Source: Perkinsus marinus ATCC 50983 (lineage: Eukaryota; Perkinsozoa; Perkinsida; Perkinsidae). From it: a stretch of DNA of 53,396 nt. Location of the stretch: assembly GCF_000006405.1 (NCBI RefSeq), contig NW_003205535.1, positions 6,076 through 59,471 of the forward strand, read 5' to 3'. Both the position numbers and the translations under genes were made by a program. The notes under the pieces were generated by a model. It did not search any database and was not told the DNA's origin. It was given only the letters and a program-made list of their open reading frames with translations. Shown piece by piece: positions 10,468 through 21,976 of the stretch. How positions within the stretch are numbered: the first letter of the stretch is position 1; every line of letters starts with the position of its first letter.

Positions 10468-12005
10468 TTATACATTCTCTGGACCCGATGCAGGCCCATG
10501 ATAGTGTTCTTCAAAGTCGGACCGACACAGCGGACACGTAGTAGCGGTGTTGAGCCAGTGAGCCAGGCAGCTCTTGTGGAAGTAGTGGTCACAAGGAGTA
10601 TCTGAATAAAGTCCATGATGGGAAAGGTCAAAGCTCCCTTTCCTCACGCTTGATCTCGTCAGTGGAATCAGAGTAGTTCTGAAAGCATATCGAACACTCG
10701 TTTAGAGGATGACTGCCGTCCGCCGAGTTCTGGTCGTCTACAAATAGCGTCGAATCATATCTGACAGAATACATACCGCTTCTTAGCCCAGAGGTGTACT
10801 TACTGAACAGTTGGGATCTTGTCAATAACGTCAGGCGAGGCCCCTCTCTTGGCACGCAGCCGACCTGTCCGGACCTAACATGGGCAGATGTAGGAGGCGA
10901 TGATGATGATGATCTGTTACCATCCAGAGTAAGAAGGTGGCACCAAAGAGAGCTACAATGCCGAAACCACACCATATGGTCAGCCCAACGCCTATGAACC
11001 AAGCTGAACAGGTGTACCTGAGTGAAGGCAAATCAGCGAGAGCAGATTAGAATACATAAGAAAGACCTACAGTGAGGAGTTGGTCGCTGAACAGGTATGG
11101 GAGGTCACTAGCAGGGTCTGACCGTAGATCAACCAGGCCGGGAAAAAGAGGTTCAAGAAGCTTTTCAAGAGGGCTAGCTTCACTGGATGCTCACTGGCTG
11201 AGACAGAGGGGTCCTGTTAGTGAGGAAAGAAGACTATATAAACCCACCGTGTAGTTGCCAGTCCTGGCCGTATGTTAGTCGTAAATACAAAGTCTCGACC
11301 ATTCGCTGGAACACTCCTCGAAATAAGGAGGCTAGCATGTAGACCTCTAGCCACATGAGAAGAGGAACGTCACATTCCAGCTGAAACCAAGGCGAGAGGA
11401 TATCTCGAAGACAAACCTGTATAGTTGGCTTACCTTCCGGTCGTTGGTGAGGACGATCCAGATGGCCCAGGCCCAGAGGTACAGGTACATGGCATATACA
11501 ACAACAAGGATAAACAGCGCCACCTAACATGGTGAGCAATCCAGCCTCGATGATAGAGAGTAGAGGTAGGCCTACTGTGACCAACAATGTGAAGGAGGTT
11601 GCCACAGCCTCTGCCAGGTTACCACGGACTAGGAGCTCCCTCTCTCGCCTGACAAAGCACTGACTTCACCCCCCATAGTATGACGAGCGCTTACCGAGAC
11701 ATGCGGTTTGGGTCAGACCCTTGCTCAGGGCCCAACAGCGATGAACCTTCAGGGGACGTCCCAGGTGTCTGAGAAGCACGAGTGATAGGCGTTAATGATG
11801 AATGCCAAGTCGATCTCACCGCGGTGTCGGGCATGTGGCCAGAACTTATCGGTCTGGGTCCACCAGCGCGACCACCGATGATCTGTGAGAAGGTCCGCAA
11901 TAGTGCGACAGGCGGGTTCCTATGGCGGTCAGCGGCAGCTGATCCACCACCGAGGAGAGCATCAGATGATTGGGCGTGGTCGCGAGGACCTCCGTCGGTG
12001 GACAT
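10468..12005 (-). CDS. Multi-span membrane RING-H2 E3 ubiquitin ligase, nine exons, 382 aa
   Basis: Exons (plus coordinates): 11695-12005, 11576-11648, 11434-11523, 11248-11380, 11071-11197, 10921-11017, 10804-10874, 10648-10760, 10468-10601. The sum is 1149 nt with all phases consistent; introns are 43-53 nt. The N-terminal ~100 residues are polar. Hydrophobic segments follow: VALFILVVVYAMYLYLWAWA, a LNLFFPAWLIYG segment, and WCGFGIVALFGATFLLWM. Then comes the ATL-like lead-in DVIDKIPTVQYD and a RING-H2 domain: ECSICF, then TPCDHYFHKSC, then TCPLC. RING-H2 proteins of this kind recruit E2 enzymes at endomembranes; the target is unknown. Its 5' end is separated from the upstream kinase gene on the same strand by about 620 bp of apparent non-coding DNA. 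Confidence 0.85.
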
Positions 12006-12625
12006 GCTCACACAAAACTATCAACGACAAGCACTGACAAAACCCAGTCAACCATTCTAGATCGAGTGAAGATAATACAGTCTAAGAATAGCAGTGTGAA
12101 TTCGGACAATTTCCTCAGTGAAATGTGACGGCCCATAAATTTCAACACGTTATACGGCGATCCATGAACGCTACTATGATCTATACACTGTACCTACAGA
12201 TGGTCGAGATCTACGGATCCAGGACGAGTCATGGTCACCCATATATGGATTACTGTACGGCTGTATGGTCAGAGCTATCAACAGAGTCTCACTACTCCTG
12301 CATGTTCATAACGATGCTCGGAAGCTATCAACACACGGAAGCTGGGCGACAAACCTAACAGTATCACTGAGGAGTACAGCAGATGGAGTAGAGACTGTAA
12401 TCCATCTCTCAATATCCCCGTATGAACGCAACATTAGAGATGTTTCTGACCACACCTTGAACGACAGCGTAGTCGACAAGAAGCAGGACTGAAGTTTTGA
12501 TCACTATGAAAAATATGCAATTCTCAGACAAATGTAATGATCGTCGGAAACTCTATCGTTGCATATAGTCAGTGCTCGCGAAATTAACACAAGTCGCGGC
12601 ATGAACAATAACAATACTAAGCAGC
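12006..12625. other. Intergenic, no gene supported
   Basis: Lies between the 3' end of the kinase gene and the 5' end of the RING-H2 gene, both on the minus strand. It should hold the promoter or trans-splice acceptor for the RING-H2 gene; none was identified. Confidence 0.4.
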
Positions 12626-14833
12626 TCAGTTAAATGCTAGATGGGCCACTTGCTCAGCCAAGGCCTTCACCAGAGGTTGCCCAAGTACATCGTCACAGTT
12701 AGGTCTACGCCGTGGGTCGGGCTGCAAAGGAAATATTAGTAGGGAATCAGGCATTCACTTGAACCAGCATGCTAGTAGTGGTACATGGTCCACCTTGCTG
12801 ATGAGCCTACCTGTGTCAAGGCCTGTATCATCATCGGCAGGTCTCCTCTAGATGCGTGGTTCCGTGGGCCTGTTAGAGCCGTATGCTGAGAGAACAGCGA
12901 TAGACATAAGGCACGAAGGGCTGTCAGTTTAACCACGCAGTGATGAAGACTACTGCCAAAGCCCGATGTTAGGATTCTCTGAGAGCATCCAGACTTACAC
13001 AATCCCTTATTATAGCTGCACACTTCTGAGGGTCGCTATCATACATGGGTACCTGACCTCGGCAGGCCGCGATACAGATACAAACCCGGCTAAATGGGAA
13101 CATACCACGTAGGGATAAGGGCGTGCTATACTATATCTATACAACTATATCTGTAGGTGACATTTGTGGAAATTCTGGAGGGAAATTGAGGAGATTCTCA
13201 TCGATTTTTCTGCATTCTACTCGAATGTGTATATTCGTGATGAACCTCCCAGACTCAGCCGAGGAAAGCGAACATACATTTCCCAATACCTGGTTATAGC
13301 ACATAGCATAAAGCACTATTCCCAATGACCACATATCGCATCTCTCATCGTAGACAACTTTATCAGGATTCAGGAACGCCGCACGAAGCACCTCTGGAGC
13401 TGTGAATTCCACCGTGCCTTCGATGAGTGTCGTCACAACTCGTCACAGTGAGAGGAGATTCCCTTACCAGTAAAGCCAGTATGGGACTCAGACGTCCCCC
13501 CAGCGGCGAGCTCAGCAGTGCCAAAGTCGCTGACCATCGCTCTTAGTCCCTTCTGGCCGCTGCCCAGAACATAGTGAGAACCGTCCATACGGGCCATACG
13601 ATCCGGATCAGATGTAAGCAGGATATTCGTGGGCTTTATATCACGATGAAGAACTCCTATGAAACACAACATCATCACTAAGGCGTTTTCCCTATACCCA
13701 CCTAAATGATGTAGGTGCTGCAAGCCTCTAGCTATGTCGACGAACCACTGCCATATTTGTCCATCCGATAGTCTCCGCGGATCGCTGTACTCTCCCGGTA
13801 CTGCTGCTGCTGCTGAGGAGACATCATCTTCTCGCTGCTGACTCTGGCCACTTTCCAACTTGAGTAAACTACGACGCCTTCGTCGTATTGCCTCTACTGT
13901 GGGGAAGGGTTGGCCTCCAGGCGACCTGAACCGCATCGTGTGAACAGACCGCAGTGGAGTTGGAAGTACCCGAATATTCTGTCCGCCAGAGAGCCACCAT
14001 CACAGAATGACATGAGTATGAAAAGGTGTGGTACGTAGGGACAGAATTCATTAGAACGATGGAGTTCCAACCTGGAGAGTGCATACGCCATAATAGAGGC
14101 GATATACTCACCAGCTGTGCTTATACGACACTATATTGGGATGAGCCGCAATCCTCTCAAGAGTCTTCACCTGGAGAAACAAAGTCAAAGGTACAGTTCA
14201 CACCACAGAGGTGACTTTTCACACTAGAGGAGGACCTAGAAGTTAGAATATAAAGCTATATTGGACAGAAACTGTCCGCAATCGATTTTCGAATAAAAAT
14301 GTTCTCAAGGCACTTGCTCAGCACGCGTCCAAGCCCGATATCGAACCCAAGTCCAGCTGCTGCTACTACCTCTCGAACCATCTTCCTGAGCCAGATCCTA
14401 TTGTCCCCTACTGGGACCTTCTTAACGGCATAGTCGCCGAGCATCACCTGGAGGGATATTAAGGACAACTACAAAGCCTTGACCTGTTACCCCGTCTATG
14501 ACGTGCTCGCAGTGATACACTGTTCCGAATGACCCCGAGCCGAGCCGTTGTGGCGATTCCTGAAAGAAATCATCGTGTACCCCGAAAGGACCTATTCCGT
14601 ATCTTGCACGGGCAACCTAAAGATTCTCCCACCTTGAAGAACCTCTCATAATATCCATTGTTGAGCATGCCCACAGGGATGTCCCTCAACTCCGACTCAG
14701 CTCGAAGGAATGGATTATTAGAGCCAGAGGACGATGACGACGTATTCGAGGGAGAGCCGCCTCCTCCACCACCACTAGGTCTACCAAATCTGCTACTGGT
14801 GCGTCGCAATGGGATTCCATCCTCCCCAGACAT
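12626..14833 (-). CDS. IKS1-like serine/threonine protein kinase, eleven exons, 424 aa
   Basis: Exons (plus coordinates): 14633-14833, 14491-14559, 14370-14447, 14112-14170, 13970-14071, 13702-13925, 13468-13656, 13290-13417, 12999-13052, 12811-12885, 12626-12721. The sum is 1275 nt, all in phase. After a Gly/Ser-rich N-terminus come the glycine loop LGSGSFGTVY, the catalytic lysine in YAVKKV, HPNIVSYKHSWLE, LFILMSFCDGGSL, HRDIKPTN, DFGTAE, GTVEFTAPEVL and DMWSLG. VGDNRIWL and the HSWLE...FCPYVPHLF pattern match the yeast IKS1/PEK-like group. An insert of roughly 60 residues, Arg-, Gln- and Ala-rich, sits between the hinge and the helix before the catalytic loop. All catalytic residues are present. 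Intron 13053-13289 is unusually long and carries the dispersed repeat. Confidence 0.85.
13140..13285 (+). repeat. Dispersed ~200-bp repeat, copy A (in kinase intron)
   Basis: A diverged copy ending in GAGGAAAGCGAACATACATT. It lies inside the 237-nt kinase intron 13053-13289, ending a few bases from that intron's donor. Confidence 0.65.
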
Positions 14834-15058
14834 CGTCGATACTCGAGAGTCCTGAAAGGCCACTACAACATGCTGGACATCATCAGGGATGATGAATATA
14901 ACACCGACGGAGGTTCGGTCCCTGGCAAGGTCACTTTTTGTTGTAATATAATGCGAGCTCTCATGGGCCCTGTGCGATATGAGCATTCAACAGCACTACT
15001 GATAGCCCTTATACTCACAATGAAAATCAAGGTCGATAGCATATTCTATCTAGACATG
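14834..15058. other. Intergenic
   Basis: Short upstream region of the kinase gene. No element recognised. Confidence 0.4.
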
Positions 15059-16060
15059 CTATAGAGCAGCAGATGTGAGGTCTGAGGGTATTACCATAGT
15101 CATGTGACGATGTCGTCTATTGCGTTTGCTCGGTAGGTGTTCCTCTTCCTCTCCCATAGTGCTGTCCTCAGGCTCATCAGAGGAGGAATAATCAGCTGCT
15201 GGTTGGGATGCCTTCACGGCGCGGTAGAGATATTGCAGCATTTTGAAGTAGTTCTGGACAACATACCTGTCAGCGAAAAGTATCTTCCAATTCGCCTGGG
15301 CTCCCCAACAGACAATTGTATTTCTCATTGATACCACACCACCACCACTTCTAGTCGTATACACCCCCTCATACTGTGGTAAGTTATGGGCTATACGTCG
15401 ATTGCACAGTGGCCAGCTATGAGTTTGCCGAGGCCCCCCAACAGGCTATTGTGTTTCTCACTGATACCACACCATCACCACTTCTAATCCTCTACACCCC
15501 CTCCTACTGTGACTGGCTATGGGCTATACGTTGATTGCACAGAGGACAATAGCCAGCTATCAGTTTACCAGTGATACCACACCATGACCACTTCTAATCC
15601 TCTACACCCCCTCCTACTGTGATTGGTTATGGGCTATACGTTGATTGCATAGTGGGCAGTGACCGGCTATATTGCTCATCATAGCTCCGTTATTAGGCGA
15701 TGAACACGATGAGAAGCTGTGGTCCCTTGGGACTAACTCGTCATCATCGTCTTCCTCAGCTGCAGGGAACCCATTAGGGAGGGACCTGCTTCACCCACTG
15801 CATGAAGACCAACATCCCCACGCCACTACTACCTCGACACGAGCTGCTTAGATGCCATATTATACAGAACTATAGCCTCCTTATCATCATCATCATTAGC
15901 ATCAGCATGTTCCATGAGGGCAGCAGGTCGGTCGGAGTGGCTTGCCGCCGCTGCCGGAACGCTCGAGAAGGCCTCAGGCATCGCTACTAGGTGCTGCAGG
16001 AGTCGAGCAGGAGCCTCTGCACCCTGGAAGAGGAGGAGCGATGATTGGTACCAAAAGTGA
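15059..16060 (-). CDS. Unrecognised gene with acidic tail and CPLC motif (exons incomplete)
   Basis: Several minus-strand coding-like exons: about 15890-16040 (MPEAFSSVPAAAASHSD..., ending in SKQLVS before a GTAGTA donor), a piece with AEEDDDDELVPRDHSF leading into GHCPLCNQRIAHN, and a last exon 15059-15265 with YVVQNYFKMLQYLYRAVKA, an acidic SSSDEPEDS stretch, basic RNRRHRH and a stop. The CPLCNQRI piece is repeated by the underlying tandem repeat (15320-15665). Joins between these parts are not settled. The Cys pair might be half of a small zinc site. No family recognised. Confidence 0.35.
15320..15665 (-). repeat. Tandem repeat, three units of roughly 100-130 bp
   Basis: Each unit has GATACCACACCA, then CACTTCTAATCCTCTACACC, then GGGCTATACGTTGATTGCA. 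On the minus strand two of the three encode CPLCNQRIAH; the third has decayed. Confidence 0.85.
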
Positions 16061-16177
16061 CATGGAGCTCGATACTACTTCACTGCTGTTGCTGTTGTCA
16101 GCTGCTGCCTGCAACTTACTCATTAAAAAGTTGCTCGTCGTATTAGCAATAGAGGACAGCCTCAAGGCTTATTATCA

Positions 16178-17574
16178 CTAACAACCACAAACGACACATC
16201 TCATCGCCGTTCCCTCTGCACCGAAACAGTAAAGGGTCAGAAACAAACGAGGACTCATAATTTCCGTATTATCATCAGCACGTATAGCTGACCATATGAA
16301 AATTTTTCCTACACTAAAACGAAGTCCCATGCCAACACTTAGACCCGGCCATTCCCCCTGTGAGCCTCCACTGTACGTCAACTCAACAATAGTGGCTTCT
16401 CGACAGCAGCGAATATTCATGTAAATTTCAAGTCTCTGCTTTTTACCCACTCAGTGGTATCATCCATATAACGGACCTGTCACAGCCGTCTACATTACCA
16501 CACCTTCTCAGTACAGTGTAGTAAAGTATGCACAATGTCAACCACATGTGTTGGTAACAATATGAAAATTCTGAGGAAATTTTGGAAAATTCTTTTTAGT
16601 TTCTGTACATTTCTCGTATATTCTCCTTAATAAATATATAAACTCCTAAAGTATTGAGCTCATCAGCTAAGGAAAGCGAACATGCCAGCACTACCGCAGT
16701 ACCCACTTACAAGAAGCTCATAGTCTTCCTTACCACCTCTATCACCCAACACTACACACGGAAACTTCCCTCCATCTCCAAAAAGCCGTATTGCCTTCAA
16801 AGGCTTAAAGCCTCGGCTCTTTCTCAGCATAGTACAGGCCGAAGCTTCCTCCTCAAAATCAGACTTTTTCTCCTCGACAGATTTTTGTCCGAAATTGGGA
16901 AGACTCTCATCAGCATTTTCCAGCTTTTGACGCAGTAAGTCTTCAAAGGCTGGCAGCTCGCTAGCGGTATGATGCTCTTCTCGAGATCGCTGTGGAACCG
17001 TCATGGAAACCGGTCTGAAAGTGATCTGCCCATCGAGACCTCTAGATTGACGGAACGCTTTAGCAGCCATTTCCCATTCATTTTCCGACTCGCCGATCGG
17101 TAGTCTTCCATTACGGTCAGCGTGGTCCTCTTCAACTGGGTTCCCTAGATCTGTTATATGACCTTCGGAAGCCTGCACTGCCTTGTCGTCTACAACGGTC
17201 TTGGACGGCTCTTGTTTTTCCCGTAGCTCAGTCGGATTGATTACTCTGTAATCAGCACTAAGATCCTCACGAGAGGCGCCAGAGACGGCTGGGCTGGTTA
17301 ATAGCGGATTCCTATTCGGACCGTTGCGATCCCACAAGATGTCACTCGCAGGAATAGAACCGACAGCCTCTCGATTACCCATCATTGAGAGAGGCCTATA
17401 TCTACTATAGTACATATCCATACGAAAATTCCGTCGCTCCTGTTGCTTCATATCCTGCATTCCTCGGTCCAAGAAGTCCAACTGCCTCTGTAACAGGGCC
17501 ATCTTACTCTCCCATCCTCTAGGCTGCAACCGGGGTAGACCATCTTCTGATGTAACGCGGGTGTGGTATAACAT
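16178..17574 (-). CDS. Hypothetical protein, two exons, 373 aa
   Basis: Exon 1 (16711-17574, 288 codons) starts with MLYHTRVTSEDG and has a charged helix MALLQRQLDFLDRGMQDMK, a polar middle part and an acidic helix near FEDLLRQKLENADESL. A clear GTAAGTG donor at 16710 leads, in phase 0, to exon 2 (16178-16435), whose beta-rich sequence includes LEIYMNIRCCREATIVELTY and ends CVVCGC. The 275-nt intron (16436-16710) is many times the local norm and is nearly filled by dispersed-repeat copy B. Unspliced, the frame would end in a repeat-derived tail. Family not recognised. Confidence 0.5.
16498..16690 (+). repeat. Dispersed ~200-bp repeat, copy B (fills an intron)
   Basis: A near full-length copy from GTAAAGTATGCACAATGTCA through ATATAAACTCCTAAAG to AAGGAAAGCGAACATG, inside intron 16436-16710 of the 373-aa gene. 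Confidence 0.8.
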
Positions 17575-18329
17575 AGTTTAAAAAATTGAAACTTCATACG
17601 ATCTCTAGAGGGTAAACGAGCCCACATGCTCTAACGGAAAAATGTCCTAAAACTCTCCTCAGCTAACCCCATCGAATAAGACGCTATATAATACCTCTAC
17701 CAAGACACTGTTAATGCAACGCTAATATGAACCAATCAACGATCAAAGAGACTAGCGCAATGTTACTACCACAACGGGATTATCCACTTCTAAAAGTCTA
17801 CAAGAGGGAAATATTGGTGGCTCATGCTGTGGCCATCCCGAACTTTCATAGCGTTCCCCTCGACACGATAGAGGCACTCTGGTAGTGTGATGTTGAATGC
17901 TAAGCTCAACTATGAGTTTCGTAAAGTGTCTATTGAGGTGTAGTTGGTTTTGGAGACTCAACAGCTCTCCTCATTTCCTATTGGAGTTAGTGGCGATCCA
18001 AATCCATTGAGAGGCGATATGATAGTTTATTAATAACAATAGACCAGCATATGATAACCAATGATAGATAGCATATACTATATATACTAATATGTTAATA
18101 TTCAATTTCATTATTATAATATCTTACTGCTCCATAGTAAATGTTTTTAAATCAGATGTTACATGTAATACAACTTAGTCACCCGATTTCCAAAATAATT
18201 TCAATAACAGGCCGATGAATTCTTGATAAGAAGCTCAGCGAGCTCCGCCCCTTCGCAGCGAAGACCTGGTAATATGGTGATATTCACCATGAATATATAA
18301 TCATTGTGTTTCATCATGGTGTTGGTGAT

Positions 18330-18456
18330 GTAATAAAATATGCACATGGTCAACACAAACATCTGTTGGTGACAAGATGAAAATTCTGAGAGAAAATTTT
18401 GACAAATTCTCGTTGGTTTCTGACACCCTCATCCTAATTCGTATATAAACTCCTAA
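18330..18456 (+). repeat. Dispersed ~200-bp repeat, copy C (lacks its right end)
   Basis: Runs from AAAATATGCACATGGTCAAC to GTATATAAACTCCTAACAAT, then is joined directly to copy D. Confidence 0.75.
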
Positions 18457-18660
18457 CAATGCACATGGTCAGCTTCATGTGTTAACAGCAACATGGGAAT
18501 TCTGAGGAGATTTTGGGAATTCTCATTGGTTTATGTACACTTCTACCAAAATTAATGATGAATTTTGTACATAAACCAATTACGACTTATTCATATGTAA
18601 ACTCCCCACTCGGGAGTCTCGAGCTCAGCTGAGGGAAGCAAACATATATTCTAACACAAA
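18457..18660 (+). repeat. Dispersed ~200-bp repeat, copy D
   Basis: Starts inside the consensus at CACATGGTCAGC and ends GAGCTCAGCTGAGGGAAGC then AAACATATATTCTAAC. Contains an extra internal inverted stretch (TTTATGTACA...TGTACATAAA). Confidence 0.75.
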
Positions 18661-19246
18661 TGGGTATAAATAATAATGGAGGATATATCATTCTCCATAA
18701 GATCTAAAGGCATCTCCCATCTCGATTGGCATGGGATCAGCCTTACCCACAAATTGTGGGCCACAATAGGAAGATCCGTATTCTCATTTTGACCTGCAAG
18801 ATTTACCCTCTGCCAACACTATCACCACAGCAGACCTTAGCAATCGAGAACCCGTACGATCTCCAGAACGCTGCCGAGGCTAGTGCTAGTACAAGTAGGT
18901 TGCTTCACCAACGATCTTGGCCACTTGTAGTTTCTAACCATCATCGTCGAAACTATTTCGTGCAACTGCAGGGAAATTAGGCGTGAACGTCGCCACAGAG
19001 TTTGTCCTCAATCAAGCTACGCATCGTTACCTAAGGACTTCGGGCATTCTATAGGGTGTTGTTCGTAGTGTACGGGTACGATAGGGATGACTGAACTCCA
19101 CATTACAGATTTAGTCTCTGCTGGCATCTTTTTTTTCGGACGGTTGTGTCGCACTAGCGAGGAATTCCCTGCCTAAGCTTGCCCGTATTCGTGAAGTATG
19201 TTTCAACGAACATTGCAGTGTTCTCTCAGTGTATTGGTGTCTAGTA

Positions 19247-19867
19247 ATGTCATTCACCGACTCAGGCGTTCTAGTACTTGACAAGAAGGATCGCATTGTT
19301 TGGCTTGGGGGTTTGGCAGTCTGCGGTGGCTGCTGTGCTCTGGTTGGAGCCCTATCTCTGCCAAAGTGGATCCTACACGTCCTCATAGCCGTCACAGTCC
19401 TCTGGATAATCGTTCCAGTGGGAATTCTATTCTACCGCCAGAGCCGACGAGATGAGCAGCTTGCTGCTAATCTTGCTATCGATCTCGAGCTCGGCGAAAC
19501 TGAGAAGAAGTGGTCTCCACCATCAGCTGAAGAGATTAGTTCCTTCGTTGATATGGTGAAGAGTGAATCCTCTATGAGTATATCTACTATCGATACCGCC
19601 GTTTCCCCCAAGTCCGACTGTGACGATCTATGTCCTATTTGCCTCGACGAGCATGGCCTTGGAGATTCTCTCTGCACTTTGCAGTGTGGTCATGTATTCC
19701 ACGAGAGATGCATGGATGCTCTTGTTAGCCGGATCTATGAGGCAACGGCTCGGACTACTTCTCGAAAGAAGTGTGCTGATGAAGTTATGGGCAACATCAA
19801 GTGTCCTCTATGTAGACAGCCAATGGTGACACCCCCTTCTACCTGTATCACCCCAGTTTCTGCCTAG
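19247..19867 (+). CDS. Membrane RING E3 ligase, paralog 1 of 3, 206 aa
   Basis: Single exon. Two adjacent hydrophobic segments near the N-terminus (IVWLGGLAVCGGCCALVGAL and ILHVLIAVTVLWIIVPVGIL) suggest a membrane hairpin. A linker of about 70 residues leads to the RING: LCPICLDE, CGHVFHERC, then CPLC only after about 35 residues. The last gap is much longer than the usual 10-18 residues. Start chosen at ATG 19247 because the hydrophobic hairpin follows directly, as in the paralogs. It is the most diverged of the three tandem copies. Likely function: membrane-bound ubiquitin transfer; targets unknown. Confidence 0.8.
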   Translation: MSFTDSGVLVLDKKDRIVWLGGLAVCGGCCALVGALSLPKWILHVLIAVTVLWIIVPVGILFYRQSRRDEQLAANLAIDLELGETEKKWSPPSAEEISSFVDMVKSESSMSISTIDTAVSPKSDCDDLCPICLDEHGLGDSLCTLQCGHVFHERCMDALVSRIYEATARTTSRKKCADEVMGNIKCPLCRQPMVTPPSTCITPVSA

Positions 19868-20533
19868 GTGATCCGCATATCACCGAAGCTGAACTAGGTC
19901 GCTGACATGCTGTAGTAGCCCTTTTTCGAAGGTTTGAAGATGCTGCTACTCTTAGCGTTGTCTAGTCTTAGTGATGATTGCTGTCTCCTGTGCTGTTACG
20001 ATTCTGCAACATATATTGCTCTTTATTCTTCTTACTACCACTCCATCATCCCTCCCTATCTATTTGGGTATAATAAGGTGATGATAGTTCCGACCTTTTA
20101 TACTCTCATATATGAATTATACCAATGACACACTTACGCGCTTTTCTTTCTACTCACAGGGTTATGGAAAGTTTCACCCTGTATCGGTATTATCCAGGTT
20201 TTAACCTTATCTCCTCAGTTCAGACGCTACTTGACAGTACAGCCGTCCTGTGGAGCATAAGGCTCTTCTGGATGTATCAAAAAGAAGGTATATCCAATCA
20301 ATGGGGTTCGTTAGCTTCTGCACTACACATAGGAGGTTCCTGTCTGGACCGATGAAGCTTGGTCTTGATGGTTTCCTCTTTCTGCGTACTTGGTGGTTAC
20401 TAAGGCTCTTAGGCCTTTCGCAATCACAACACTTATGTTTCGGTCTCGCCCCCCCCCCAGTAGTTGTAGTTGTGTTGACAAGTCGATTTTCAATATGGTG
20501 TTTTTAGTTGCTCTACATAGTATCTCTCCTACC
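19868..20533. other. Intergenic between RING paralogs 1 and 2
   Basis: No gene supported. The paralog 2 frame stays open upstream to 20390, but conservation with paralog 3 begins only near the ATG at 20534. Confidence 0.45.
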
Positions 20534-21313
20534 ATGTCCGACACCGCTGAAGGTTTCATGGAGATATCCTTTCCTCCTTATTTCCGTTGGGTTTGGCTAT
20601 GTGGCGTTATACTCATAACAACATCGTTCATCGTCCTTGCGGGTATTCACGAGACGTTCCCTGGCTTGATCATAGCCTTCGGTGTAGCTCTGCTATGGAT
20701 AGCTCTACCGGTCGTCATTTTACTCGTGCAGATGACGAGAAAATACGGGTTTCGACAGGGCCTCAAGAAGCTCCGGCAGGGTCCAGCGAGCCCAACTGAT
20801 GGTATTCATCAGGTGCCAACGCCTGAGGATAAGAAGGCGTTCTTGGAGGCGGCCAAAAGTGCTTCTATGGTGACGCTGGATACCATGGGTGCACCGCAGG
20901 ACCTGTGCCCGATATGTCTTGATGAGGAGGATATGGGAGATCCATTGATAACATTGAGGTGTGGTCATGTATTCCATGAGAAGTGTATCGATTCGGTCAT
21001 CGATACAGCATACGAGAAGATGTATGCTCCTAATTATCTGGGATTACCAATACTACCTCGTGATGAAGTGTTGAACTCACTTCGCTGTCCTCTCTGCCGT
21101 TCCCAAATGACGGAGTTAGAGCACGACATCGAAGAGGGCAACCTCGAGCCTATCGTAGAAGCCAATGATGAGGAGGAGTCTGTTGTTGAGATGGCCGCCT
21201 CCGTCGTCATCAGCACACCGGTGGCTCGGCTCCCTCCCACATTCTACGCATCAACAGGGCGAGCAGCTGAGGTATCTCACATGCATCCATCACCATCTGT
21301 GATGCAGTTGTAG
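20534..21313 (+). CDS. Membrane RING E3 ligase, paralog 2 of 3, 259 aa
   Basis: Single exon from ATG 20534 (MSDTAEGFMEI). Two membrane segments (VWLCGVILITTSFIVLAGI and LIIAFGVALLWIALPVVILL), then a linker with PTPEDKKAFL and the RING: LCPICLDEEDMGDPLITLRC, CGHVFHEKC, a long insert with AYEKMYAPNYLGLPILP, then RCPLC. The C-terminal tail is acidic and serine-rich. Across the RING it is almost identical in DNA to paralog 3, while its membrane part differs strongly, which points to gene conversion. Confidence 0.85.
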   Translation: MSDTAEGFMEISFPPYFRWVWLCGVILITTSFIVLAGIHETFPGLIIAFGVALLWIALPVVILLVQMTRKYGFRQGLKKLRQGPASPTDGIHQVPTPEDKKAFLEAAKSASMVTLDTMGAPQDLCPICLDEEDMGDPLITLRCGHVFHEKCIDSVIDTAYEKMYAPNYLGLPILPRDEVLNSLRCPLCRSQMTELEHDIEEGNLEPIVEANDEEESVVEMAASVVISTPVARLPPTFYASTGRAAEVSHMHPSPSVMQL

Positions 21314-21976
21314 ACGACCTATGGTCTCTACAATGCTATTTGTGCTGGCCTGAGGAACTACAGTGGTGACCCATGCAAGACAGGGTCTTGTATGGTTCGT
21401 CAATGTTAAGGCATTCTGTAAAACTGGTCTATGCTGGCTTCGGCCTCGTTAATCTGACTGCTGTCCGTTCATAGCCTTTGGACCAAGCTTGTATGGCTTG
21501 GTCCACTCTCTACTGTACTAGTCTCTATATCGCCTATATATCATCTATACTGTTCTATTCACATCAATCTGTATCGTTTCAGTCTCTATACGAGGGCCTC
21601 AAGCGGCACCACGTTGATCTCTTTATCCCACCAGCGTCACTAGTGAATACTTATTCACATTCTTATCTCCACTGCAGACGGTAGCCGTCCTTGCTGGATG
21701 GGCAGAAATGAGTTCGACTTGGTCAACCGGAGAGGTCCTCTGATAACTTCATCTCGACTGCTTCCTCGTGGGACCAATGAAGCTTGGTCCCAACCCTTAG
21801 TGGTCACTTCAATATTAGCACTATACTTGCAACGTTCGTGAATCTGTGAATTGCTTCCGAAACGTCGTTTTTGTTTTGTTTTGTTCTCATCGAATGGGGA
21901 GTTCTGTGGGTCTATTGGCATTCCACTCATCTAGACAGTTTTTTACTTGTCGTCGCATCTACTCCTGCTTCATTGC
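21314..21976. other. Intergenic between RING paralogs 2 and 3
   Basis: No gene supported. Small shared words (AAGCTTGGTC variants near 20355, 21483 and 21780) hint that the spacers are also copies of each other. Confidence 0.4.

Larger units (their letters stand above)
17575..19246. other. AT-rich intergenic region with two dispersed-repeat copies
   Basis: No gene supported. 18030-18180 is strongly AT-rich. Repeat copies C and D stand head to tail here. A plus frame at 18726-18980 has no recognisable domain. Confidence 0.4.

Noticed and set aside
16654-16938. Plus-strand open frame of 94 codons
   Set aside because: Overlaps the dispersed repeat and the antisense of the 373-aa gene; no coding signal.
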